Origin: UBA993 sp964485855
Lineage (GTDB): Bacteria; Bacillota; Dethiobacteria; DTU022
Assembly (NCBI GenBank): GCA_964485855.1
Contig: CAZAKI010000075.1
Span: 1-6,431, forward strand
DNA: 6,431 nucleotides
Direction of reading: 5' to 3'
Below are positions 1-5,841 of this stretch, in pieces. The first letter of the stretch is position 1; each line of letters starts with the position of its first letter. A program made the translations under genes and the position numbers. The notes below the pieces were generated by a model that searched no databases, was not told the DNA's origin, and was given only the letters and a program-made list of their open reading frames with translations.

Positions 1-752
1 GAGCCTCCGTCGACGGTCAGGATCTGGCCGGTGATGAAGTCGGCACCGCTTGAGCAGAGAAAAAGGACTGGTTCGACAACATCGCTAATTTCGGCCAGCC
101 GTCCGGCCGGAATAGTCTTGACGATCTCGTCATGTACGTCCTGGTTTGACCAGAAAGGAGCACTGAAACCGGTTTTGACCATGCAGGGGGCGACAGCGTT
201 AACCTGAATATTATCGGCAGCCAGCTCAGCGGCCAGCACCCGGGTCAACATCTCAATCCCGGCCTTGGCGATACTGTAGATGCCCATGCCCGGGGCAGGG
301 CGGCAGGCAGCGGTTGATGAAATGCTGACGATTTTACCGGCTCCCTGTTCTTTCATCAGCCTCGCAGCTGCCCTGGAGCAGTAATAGGTCCCGTTCAGGT
401 TAGAATCAATAATTTTTTGCCAGGTTGTCGTCTCGGTATCGACCATTGAAGGAGTCAACAGATTCATTCCAACATTGTTGATTAAAATATCAATCCGGCC
501 AAAACGAGCCTTAGTCTGCCCGAATAGCAAATCAACATCATCTTCACGGGCGATATGAGCGGGTACGGTTAGCAGATTATCGCCGCCTCCGAGCTCGGCA
601 GCTGCTTGATCCAGGCCTTCCTGTTTACGGGCACAGATTGCTACCTTCGCTTCCTCGCTGAGCAGGTGGCGGGCCAGTTCCAGACCGATGCCCCGGCTGC
701 CGCCGGTCACGACAACAATTTTCCCGGCTAAACCGTAATTGCTAGCACTCAT
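1..752 (-). CDS. SDR family NAD(P)-dependent oxidoreductase (C-terminal end cut by window edge)
   Basis: This is a classical short-chain dehydrogenase/reductase, a soluble Rossmann-fold enzyme that interconverts an alcohol and a ketone with a nicotinamide cofactor. It reads from ATG at 752 for 250 codons and is still open at the left edge. Visible motifs are the cofactor loop TGGSRGIG (16-23), NNVG (92-95, where the family usually has NNAG), active-site Asn118, Ser146, and YSIAK with Tyr159 and Lys163. The Ser-Tyr spacing of 13 and Asn-Ser spacing of 28 match FabG. The end reads TGQILTVDGG, normally followed by only a few residues, so the gene is almost complete. Arg20 and Arg42 (after the second strand) favour NADP(H) over NAD; this is inference. 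The start is supported by AGGAAGGGT (769-761), 8 nt upstream. Substrate cannot be told from sequence; FabG-like or gluconate 5-dehydrogenase-like enzymes are alternatives. It lies 173 bp from the upstream yczE-like gene on the same strand and may have its own promoter. Confidence 0.93.
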   Translation of the reverse strand, partial: MSASNYGLAGKIVVVTGGSRGIGLELARHLLSEEAKVAICARKQEGLDQAAAELGGGDNLLTVPAHIAREDDVDLLFGQTKARFGRIDILINNVGMNLLTPSMVDTETTTWQKIIDSNLNGTYYCSRAAARLMKEQGAGKIVSISSTAACRPAPGMGIYSIAKAGIEMLTRVLAAELAADNIQVNAVAPCMVKTGFSAPFWSNQDVHDEIVKTIPAGRLAEISDVVEPVLFLCSSGADFITGQILTVDGG

Positions 753-821
753 TAATCCACACCCTTCCTGCTTTCAGTATTCGGATATTAAGGCAAGCTT
801 ATTTGAAGATAAATTAGATAA

Positions 822-850
822 CTAATATCAAAATTCCTTCAAACCACCAA
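822..850 (-). promoter_or_regulatory. Possible sigma-A-type promoter for the SDR gene
   Basis: Read on the minus strand, TTGGTG (850-845) and TATTAG (827-822) are separated by 17 nt, and the -10 is preceded by TG one base away, as in extended -10 promoters. This would give a leader of roughly 60 nt before the SDR start. The -35 matches the consensus at only three positions. An AT-rich dyad, ATTAG-ATAA-CTAAT (813-826), covers the -10 and the likely start of transcription and could be an operator. The call rests on motif inspection only. Confidence 0.3.
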
Positions 851-925
851 GATCGTTTTTTAGAGGCTTTCTCGGAGAAGTAAATGAGTGATCTTTTGCA
901 GATCTTATTTAAAGGATAGCAATAA

Positions 926-1579
926 TCAGGCGTTATTCCAGATGTAATTATAGATGGTGGTCTTTTGTATCCAGCGAACGAAGACAAAGCCTTTCTCCAT
1001 GAAGATTCCCAGAGTCAGAGCAAAGAGAACAGTACCGATACCAAGTGGCCCGCCTAAAAAGTAGCCAACTGTGGCTACTACCACCTCCATGATTGTCCTG
1101 ATCAGGCCGACCCGCAGTTTGGTAGCCCGGGTTAAGGCCAGCATCAGGCTGTCCCTGGGGCCTGCTCCTAAATTAGGACTGATGTAAAAAGCAACGCCAA
1201 AACCGAACAAAACGATGCCAATAATAAAGAAAATAATTCGATTAATCAGCGGTACCGGTAACGGTATATAGCCCCATTGAATGACCAGGTCGATAAAGAG
1301 GCCTAGAAAGATCATATTGAGAATAGTGCCGATATTAGGGCGGACTTTAAAAAAGTAGCTAACCACAATCAGCAGCAGACCGATCAGCTGGGAAACCCGT
1401 CCGATGGTAATCCCGATCAGATTGGCCAAACCGATATGCAGCACATCCCAGGGGTTTACTCCTAAGTTGGCATTGATTAAAAAGACAATCCCGTTGGCGA
1501 TTACAAACAGACCGGTAAAGAGTGCCACGTAGCGTAAGATGGTTCTGCGGAGTTTAACTTTATTATTTTCTATGCTCAT
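926..1579 (-). CDS. YczE/YyaS/YitT-family integral membrane protein
   Basis: This 217-residue, strongly hydrophobic protein has about six predicted membrane segments (near 14-36, 58-77, 83-102, 112-134, 157-176 and 180-200) and a basic N-terminus. It is built from two similar halves. NLGVNPWDVL (38-47) and NLGAGPRDSL (136-145) align at an offset of 98 residues, as do the two IGT motifs at 83-85 and 181-183. This is the pattern of the YczE/YitT-like family found mainly in Firmicutes. The biochemical role is unknown; B. subtilis yczE lies beside sfp, and a B. amyloliquefaciens homologue has been linked to lipopeptide production, but nothing here indicates a biosynthetic cluster. The ATG at 1579 overlaps the end of ygiQ by 17 nt, with a weak GGAAAG site about 8 nt upstream inside that gene, so the two are probably co-transcribed and translationally coupled. 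The stop is TGA at 928-926. I saw no convincing terminator after it. Confidence 0.85.
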   Translation of the reverse strand: MSIENNKVKLRRTILRYVALFTGLFVIANGIVFLINANLGVNPWDVLHIGLANLIGITIGRVSQLIGLLLIVVSYFFKVRPNIGTILNMIFLGLFIDLVIQWGYIPLPVPLINRIIFFIIGIVLFGFGVAFYISPNLGAGPRDSLMLALTRATKLRVGLIRTIMEVVVATVGYFLGGPLGIGTVLFALTLGIFMEKGFVFVRWIQKTTIYNYIWNNA

Positions 1580-3485
1580 TGTTTTTCTTTCCGACTTCCT
1601 GCTTATTTTTCTGTTTTAGATTGCTCTTTCTGCGGTTACAACCTTTTCCACCGTTAGAACCAGTGTATTTATCTTTTTTACCCCCAGGAGGTCTGATCAG
1701 GCAGTGTCGCCCATAACCGATTAAATCTTTCCTCCCGGTTCGAATCAGCGCTTCGAACACCAGACGGTATAGTTTCGGATTACGGAACTGGATCAGGGCT
1801 CGCTGCATCGCCTTTTCATGCGGGTCCTTTGGCACATATACCGGTTCCATGGTACGCGGGTCCAGGCCGGTGTAGTACATGCAGGTGGATAAAGTGCCCG
1901 GTGTCGGGTAAAAATCCTGCACCTGTTCCGGCAGATGCTCATGCTTACGGATAAAGGAAGCCAGCTCCACTGCTGCGTTAAGATCTGAACCCGGATGGCT
2001 GGACATAAAATAGGGCACCAAATACTGGTCCTTGTCCAACTTTTGATTAATCTGCCGGTATTTCTTTTTAAAAGCCAGGTATATCTCGCGGCCCGGTTTG
2101 CCCATTTTTTCAAGGACCGCCGGTGCCACATGCTCAGGTGCCACCTTTAACTGACCGCTAACATGATGTGCGCACAGTTCTTCAAAAAAAGAGGTTTCAG
2201 AGTCGTAGAGCAGGTAATCGTGCCGGATTCCGGAACGGATAAAAACCTTCTTTACTCCTTCCAGCGATCGCAGTCTGCGTAGCAGTTCTAAGTAATCGCT
2301 GTGGTCGATAATCAGATTTTTACATGGTTCCGGATAAAGACAAGACTGATCAATGCAGCTGCCGGATTTTAGCTGTTTCTCACAAGCCCTCTGTCTGAAA
2401 TTGGCTGTCGGACCGCCAACATCATGGATATAACCTTTAAAATCCGGGTCACTGATCAGTTTTTCAGCTTCTTCTACTATCGCCTCAATGCTCCTGGCCT
2501 GAACGGTTCGGCCCTGGTGAAAACTAAGGGCGCAAAAACTACAACCCCCGAAACAGCCACGACTGCTGACCAGGCTGAATTTGACCTCGTTTAATGCGGG
2601 AACTCCCCCTGCTTTTTCATATACAGGATGATCCTGCCTGGTGAAAGGCAGCCGGTAAATCTGGTCCAACTGATCACCGGTCAGCGGTTCGGCCGGTGGG
2701 TTTTGCAACAGATAGCATCCGGGATAGGGCTCTGCCAACGCTTTAGCCTTTAGTGGTTCGCTGTTTTCATACTGGACCATAAAGCTTTCCGCAAATTTTT
2801 GTTTAGAGTCCGTAACATCTTCAAAAGAAGGCAGGATTAGTGTTCCGGCCGGGTCGGGCAGTTCGTTCACACAAACCGCTGTGCCTCTCACATAAGTGAG
2901 ATCACTGATCTTAATGCCGCTGGCCAATGACTCGGCTACCTCGAGCACTGCTTTTTCACCCATGCCATAAATTAAAAGATCTGCTTCTGCCTCAAGCAGG
3001 ATTGAAGGTCTCACCTGGTCGACCCAGTAATCGTAATGAGCCATCCGCCGCAGGCTGGCTTCTATTCCACCAATGATGATTGCGCTTTGAGGATAAACCG
3101 CACGTACGTTTTTGCTATAAACGCTCAATGCCCGGTCCGGGCGTAGACCGGTTTTACCTCCGGGGCTGTAGGCATCAACCCGGCGCCTCTTTTTAGCCAC
3201 ACTGTAATGATTGACCATCGAATCGATATTGCCGGCGCTGATTAAAAACCCAAGCCGTGGTTCTCCTAACAGGCTGAACTGAGCGGGGTTTTTCCAATCG
3301 GGCTGGGCGAGCATCGCCACTTTAAAACCGTAAGCCTCAAGCAGGCGGCTGATCATGGCCACCCCGAAAGAAGGGTGGTCAACATAGGCGTCACCGCTGA
3401 TCAATATAAAATCAGGCTGCTTCCAGCCGCGGGCGGCAAGCTCCGCACTGTTTATCGGTAAAAAGGATTGCAACTGATGTTCCAT
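1563..3485 (-). CDS. ygiQ: YgiQ family (UPF0313) radical SAM protein
   Basis: This 640-residue protein belongs to the YgiQ/UPF0313 radical SAM family; the reaction and substrate are not established. The N-terminal region (about 1-140) has a B12-binding-like fold pattern with LISGDAYVDHPSFG. GGIEASLRRMAHYDYW (139-154) is a family signature. The radical SAM cluster is CX3CX2C at Cys311, Cys315 and Cys318 in RGCFGGCSFC, and would bind a [4Fe-4S] cluster that cleaves SAM. A second cysteine group follows at 368, 377, 382 and 388. SSHPGS (495-500) and DFYPTPGTLSTCMYYTG are typical of the C-terminal part. After about residue 603 comes a lysine/asparagine-rich, probably disordered tail. Length is somewhat below E. 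coli YgiQ, mainly at the C-terminus. The ATG at 3485 has GAGGGAAG (3503-3496) 10 nt upstream. It is the first gene of a probable two-gene unit with the YczE-like gene. Confidence 0.96.
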   Translation of the reverse strand: MEHQLQSFLPINSAELAARGWKQPDFILISGDAYVDHPSFGVAMISRLLEAYGFKVAMLAQPDWKNPAQFSLLGEPRLGFLISAGNIDSMVNHYSVAKKRRRVDAYSPGGKTGLRPDRALSVYSKNVRAVYPQSAIIIGGIEASLRRMAHYDYWVDQVRPSILLEAEADLLIYGMGEKAVLEVAESLASGIKISDLTYVRGTAVCVNELPDPAGTLILPSFEDVTDSKQKFAESFMVQYENSEPLKAKALAEPYPGCYLLQNPPAEPLTGDQLDQIYRLPFTRQDHPVYEKAGGVPALNEVKFSLVSSRGCFGGCSFCALSFHQGRTVQARSIEAIVEEAEKLISDPDFKGYIHDVGGPTANFRQRACEKQLKSGSCIDQSCLYPEPCKNLIIDHSDYLELLRRLRSLEGVKKVFIRSGIRHDYLLYDSETSFFEELCAHHVSGQLKVAPEHVAPAVLEKMGKPGREIYLAFKKKYRQINQKLDKDQYLVPYFMSSHPGSDLNAAVELASFIRKHEHLPEQVQDFYPTPGTLSTCMYYTGLDPRTMEPVYVPKDPHEKAMQRALIQFRNPKLYRLVFEALIRTGRKDLIGYGRHCLIRPPGGKKDKYTGSNGGKGCNRRKSNLKQKNKQEVGKKNNEHRK

Positions 3486-3535
3486 CTTAGCTGATCTTCC
3501 CTCAGTGAAATATCAATTTATGGTTCTATTCGCCT

Positions 3536-3541
3536 ATTATA
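3536..3541 (-). promoter_or_regulatory. Candidate -10 box of the ygiQ promoter
   Basis: On the minus strand 3541-3536 reads TATAAT, a perfect sigma-A -10 hexamer, which would give a leader of about 44 nt before the ygiQ ATG. No good -35 is visible 16-18 nt upstream, so it may depend on an activator or be fortuitous in this AT-rich stretch. It is the best promoter candidate on the left side of the divergent intergenic region. Confidence 0.4.
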
Positions 3542-3552
3542 TCTTAATATAA
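3537..3552. repeat. AT-rich inverted repeat over the ygiQ -10 region
   Basis: TTATAT (3537-3542) and ATATAA (3547-3552) form a perfect 6-bp dyad around CTTA. It overlaps the candidate -10 box of ygiQ, a position where a repressor could act. Short AT dyads are common by chance in AT-rich intergenic DNA, so a regulatory role is only a possibility. Confidence 0.3.
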
Positions 3553-3661
3553 AGACTAATGCTTTCTCTTTGCAGCAGGTTTCTGAAAGATGGTCATCGA
3601 ATAATGAAATAAATAGTTTAAAGACAGGTTTTCTTTGAAGGACAATGTTGAAACTAAAGAA

Positions 3662-3691
3662 TTGGCACTATGGTTCACTAACAGCTATTTA
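3662..3691 (+). promoter_or_regulatory. Possible promoter for the rightward radical SAM-ybaK unit
   Basis: TTGGCA (3662-3667, five of six matches to TTGACA) is followed after 18 nt by TATTTA (3686-3691, three of six matches to TATAAT). Transcription would start near 3698, about 36 nt before the ATG. An alternative is TTGAAA (3649-3654) with TATGGT (3670-3675), but its 15-nt spacer is short. The assignment is weak. The rightward gene cluster must have a promoter in or near this intergenic region because the gene on the other side is divergent. Confidence 0.25.
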
Positions 3692-3703
3692 GCAGAATCG
3701 ATA

Positions 3704-3721
3704 AACCTGATCTGAAAGGTT
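3704..3721 (+). repeat. Short hairpin next to the start of the 294-residue radical SAM gene
   Basis: AACCT (3704-3708) and AGGTT (3717-3721) can pair around an 8-nt loop. The right arm includes part of AAAGG, the best purine-rich stretch upstream of the ATG at 3734, so pairing could lower translation. Only five pairs are possible, so it is listed as a small possible control element, not a known riboswitch. Confidence 0.2.
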
Positions 3722-3733
3722 GGGAATAAAAAA

Positions 3734-4618
3734 ATGATGCCCATCAGCTATGAAGGTGATGTATTTCGCCCGCCCAGTGAGGCGCGCAGCCTGATCCTGC
3801 AGGCCACGATTGGTTGTTCACATAACCGCTGCACCTTCTGCGCTATGTATAAAAAGAAAAAATATCGCGTCCGTTCCTTAGAGGAGATTAATCTTGATAT
3901 AGTTACTACAGGCGCCTATTTTCCTCACACCCGGCGGGTGTTTTTAGCCGACGGCAATGCCCTGGCGATGGCTACCGCTGACCTGGTAGCGGTGATGGAC
4001 AGCTTGAACAAGACTTTTCCGCTGCTTGAAAGGATCACCCTCTATGGTAATCCCCAGGATTTGCTTCGGAAAAGCGAAAATGAATTAAAAGAGCTGCGTG
4101 ATCACCGCCTGAAAATGATCTATTTAGGGATGGAAAGCGGCAGCGCCGCGGTTCTGGAGGCGATTAAAAAGGGTGTTACCCCGGCCGATCTGATCAAAGG
4201 CGCTGCCAAGTTAAAAAAAACGGGCATCCCCTTATCGGTAACAGTCTTAAATGGGCTGGCCGGACTTGAAGGCAGCGTAGAACACGCCACCAGCACCGCT
4301 GAAATCCTGAGCGAAATGGACCCTGAATATATCGGCCTGCTCAGCCTGATTACCGTTCCCGGCACCACTATGCATCGTCTCTTTAAGTCCGGTGAGCTGA
4401 CCGCCTTAAATCCCTGGCAGCTGTTGGAGGAGATCAGGATGATGGTCGAAGGGCTAACTCTAACTAACTCGGTGTTCAGGGCTAATCATGCCTCCAACTA
4501 CTTGCCGCTAAAAGCCACTCTCTCCCGCGACAAGCAACAGCTGCTGACAGCGCTCGACCGGATTATTGCTGAGCGCTCGCCGGCAACACTAAAAAGCGAA
4601 TTTATGCGGGGGCTATGA
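3734..4618 (+). CDS. Radical SAM protein with CX4CX2C cluster motif
   Basis: This 294-residue protein matches a family of uncharacterised radical SAM proteins common in Clostridia and other anaerobes. The N-terminus has YEGDVFRPPSEA (6-17), leading into ATIGCSHNRCTFC, with cluster ligands Cys28, Cys33 and Cys36. The spacing is CX4CX2C, not the usual CX3CX2C, and I recall this as normal for the family. LADGNAL (71-77), an ITLYGNP strand near 101-107, and GMESGS (132-137) fit the SAM-binding barrel; SLITVPGT near 205 is in the later barrel. No extra cysteine-rich or B12 domain is visible, so it is a minimal single-domain enzyme; substrate unknown. Two adjacent ATGs (3734 and 3737) are possible starts. 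The upstream site is poor: GGGAA at 3722-3726, 7 nt before 3734. It ends in TGA that overlaps the next start by 4 nt (ATGA), implying translational coupling to the ybaK-like gene. Confidence 0.92.
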   Translation: MMPISYEGDVFRPPSEARSLILQATIGCSHNRCTFCAMYKKKKYRVRSLEEINLDIVTTGAYFPHTRRVFLADGNALAMATADLVAVMDSLNKTFPLLERITLYGNPQDLLRKSENELKELRDHRLKMIYLGMESGSAAVLEAIKKGVTPADLIKGAAKLKKTGIPLSVTVLNGLAGLEGSVEHATSTAEILSEMDPEYIGLLSLITVPGTTMHRLFKSGELTALNPWQLLEEIRMMVEGLTLTNSVFRANHASNYLPLKATLSRDKQQLLTALDRIIAERSPATLKSEFMRGL

Positions 4619-5030
4619 TGGCCATGGCTAAACTGAAAAAAACCAATGCCGTCCGTCTGCTCGACAGCTTAAAAATTAGCTACCGGCTGTTGGAGTTTGC
4701 AGTTGATGAAAGCGACTTAAGCGCCGAAAAAGCTGCCGCCCTGCTTTGTCGGCCGCTGGAACAGGTCTTTAAAACCTTGGTTGCCCGCGGTGATAAAAAC
4801 GGGGTGATGATTGCTACCATTCCGGGCAACACTGAGCTTAATTTAAAAGCCCTGGCCCGCTTAAGCGGCAATAAAAAAGTTGAGCTGGTGCCGCTAAAAG
4901 AGGTGCAGCAGCTAACCGGCTACATTAGGGGGGCAGTCTCCCCCCTGGGTATCAGGGGCCACTACCCGCGCTATCTTGATCACAGCGCTTTTAATCACGC
5001 CCAAATTATCACCAGCGCCGGGGTGCGCGG
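4615..5030 (+). CDS. ybaK: YbaK/EbsC-type Cys-tRNA(Pro) deacylase, C-terminal part lost in the assembly gap
   Basis: This is the N-terminal 139 residues of a YbaK/EbsC protein, a small cytosolic editing enzyme that hydrolyses cysteine wrongly attached to tRNA-Pro by prolyl-tRNA synthetase. Diagnostic features are QVFKTLVA (50-57), whose Lys53 matches the conserved catalytic-pocket lysine of the family; GYIRGAVSPLGIRG (102-115), the glycine-rich substrate loop; and ITSAGVRG (132-139), matching the SGGKRG strand of E. coli YbaK. The E. coli protein continues about 24 residues beyond this point, so the true stop should lie inside the run of N. The reading frame appears to continue into the next gene, but that is best read as a gap artefact. 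The ATG at 4615 overlaps the upstream TGA by 4 nt; ATGs at 4618 and 4624 are also possible, since GGGGG at 4608-4612 sits 2, 5 or 11 nt away. Coupling to the radical SAM gene is likely. Confidence 0.88.
4927..4958. repeat. GC-rich inverted repeats inside ybaK, near the assembly gap
   Basis: A(G)6 at 4927-4933 and (C)6T at 4940-4946 form a 7-bp stem around CAGTCT. CCCCT (4942-4946) can instead pair with AGGGG (4954-4958). The stretch encodes the conserved GAVSPLG loop, so it is explained by coding, but it would make a stable hairpin in DNA or RNA. It ends about 70 nt before the gap. Confidence 0.6.
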
Positions 5031-5130
5031 NNNNNNNNNNNNNNNNNNNNNNNNNNNNNNNNNNNNNNNNNNNNNNNNNNNNNNNNNNNNNNNNNNNNNN
5101 NNNNNNNNNNNNNNNNNNNNNNNNNNNNNN
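5031..5130. other. Assembly gap of 100 N
   Basis: There are exactly 100 unknown bases, the conventional placeholder for a scaffold gap of unknown length. Expected contents are the last 20-25 codons and stop of ybaK, a short spacer or overlap, and the start codon plus first few codons of the DUF432 gene. That adds up to roughly 80-130 nt if no further gene lies between, so the real gap could be close to 100 nt, but the size is not known. Confidence 0.98.
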
Positions 5131-5841
5131 TTTCCCTGGGGACCGCACAGGTTGCCGCTTAAACTGGTCTTGGACAACCTTGCCATCTCTCTTGTAAAAA
5201 ATGGTAATCAATATCTCTACCGCCGTGAAGGTCAGGGAGGTAGTGTTGAAAAAACGCTGCTGGCCGGTAACGGTGAAATATATCTCTGCCCGGTGGAGCC
5301 CTTTCATCACCCAGCCGGGATCAGCCAGCACCTACTGCTGGAGTTTGATCAGCCGGTACTTCTCGCCCCACGTTCCAATGATAAGATAAACCTTACTTTT
5401 CCGTTGGAGATTGCCGTAATGTTTAACCACAAACGATCCGGTGAAACTGCCCTTGATATATTTAGCTTTACACCACCGAAGTTAGCTCTTTACGGCAGCC
5501 TTAAGCACGGCCTGGTCTGCCGTTACTGGCAGAGCGTCATCCATCACGATATACCACACCTTAATCCTGCTGTCGAAGGGGTGATGCCGCTCACGATCAA
5601 CAACAGCGGCAACCGCTGGTCTGAGGTTAAGCAGGCACTTTTCAGCGCCCAGGCGATGAAGATCTACTACAATAAACAGTTGGTAGCTATGCAGGCCACA
5701 ATGAAAATCAACAGTGAAATAACGGCAGAAACTTCAGTTATTGATGAACCTTTCAAAACGGGCATGCACAAAGCCCCCGAACAATTCAGCGCTGGTTTGC
5801 TAAAATTGCCCGGGCGCCTGGTCATGGAGGAGGGCTACTAA
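5131..5841 (+). CDS. DUF432 domain-containing protein (N-terminal end lost in the assembly gap)
   Basis: The 236 codons after the gap, ending in TAA at 5839-5841, resemble the DUF432 family, first described as an archaeal family of unknown function. Supporting signs are a proline-rich LCPVEPFHHPAG, a strand LLLEFDQPVLLAP, FPLEIAVMF, LDIFSF, and above all LALYGSLKHGLVCRY (YGSLKHGLVCRY at 5491-5526). There is no signal peptide or membrane segment in the visible part, and the alternating hydrophobic pattern suggests a beta-rich cytosolic protein. It starts at FPWGPHRLPLKLVLDNL, which looks close to the natural N-terminus, so the start codon is probably just inside the run of N. It is in the same frame as ybaK only if the gap is exactly 100 nt; a fusion is unlikely. 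Its last codons carry the ribosome-binding site of the MscS gene, with zero spacing between the genes, pointing to a shared function with the channel. Confidence 0.8.
   Translation, partial: FPWGPHRLPLKLVLDNLAISLVKNGNQYLYRREGQGGSVEKTLLAGNGEIYLCPVEPFHHPAGISQHLLLEFDQPVLLAPRSNDKINLTFPLEIAVMFNHKRSGETALDIFSFTPPKLALYGSLKHGLVCRYWQSVIHHDIPHLNPAVEGVMPLTINNSGNRWSEVKQALFSAQAMKIYYNKQLVAMQATMKINSEITAETSVIDEPFKTGMHKAPEQFSAGLLKLPGRLVMEEGY
5826..5834 (+). promoter_or_regulatory. Strong Shine-Dalgarno site for the MscS gene
   Basis: GGAGGAGGG lies inside the last codons of the DUF432 gene, 7 nt before the ATG at 5842. It is the strongest ribosome-binding site in the window and fixes the start of the channel gene, directly after the TAA of DUF432. 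Confidence 0.8.

Noticed and set aside
890..904. Inverted repeat GATCT-TTTGC-AGATC just after the YczE-like gene, considered as a terminator
   Set aside because: It has only five pairs, and no T run follows on the minus strand in the direction of transcription.
1793..2131. Minus-strand 112-codon open frame within ygiQ
   Set aside because: It lies wholly inside a strongly supported gene in another frame, and its Trp/Arg/Cys-rich product is typical of an out-of-frame shadow.
3486..3733. Divergent intergenic region considered for a riboswitch, small RNA or tRNA
   Set aside because: It is AT-rich with only short dyads; no conserved riboswitch core, cloverleaf or terminator hairpin could be recognised.
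4120..4368. Minus-strand 82-codon open frame opposite the 294-residue radical SAM gene
   Set aside because: It is antisense to conserved coding sequence, with no ribosome-binding site or recognisable family.
4912..5331. Minus-strand open frame across the N block
   Set aside because: It is open only because N bases cannot encode stops; it is antisense to ybaK and DUF432 and has no recognisable motif.
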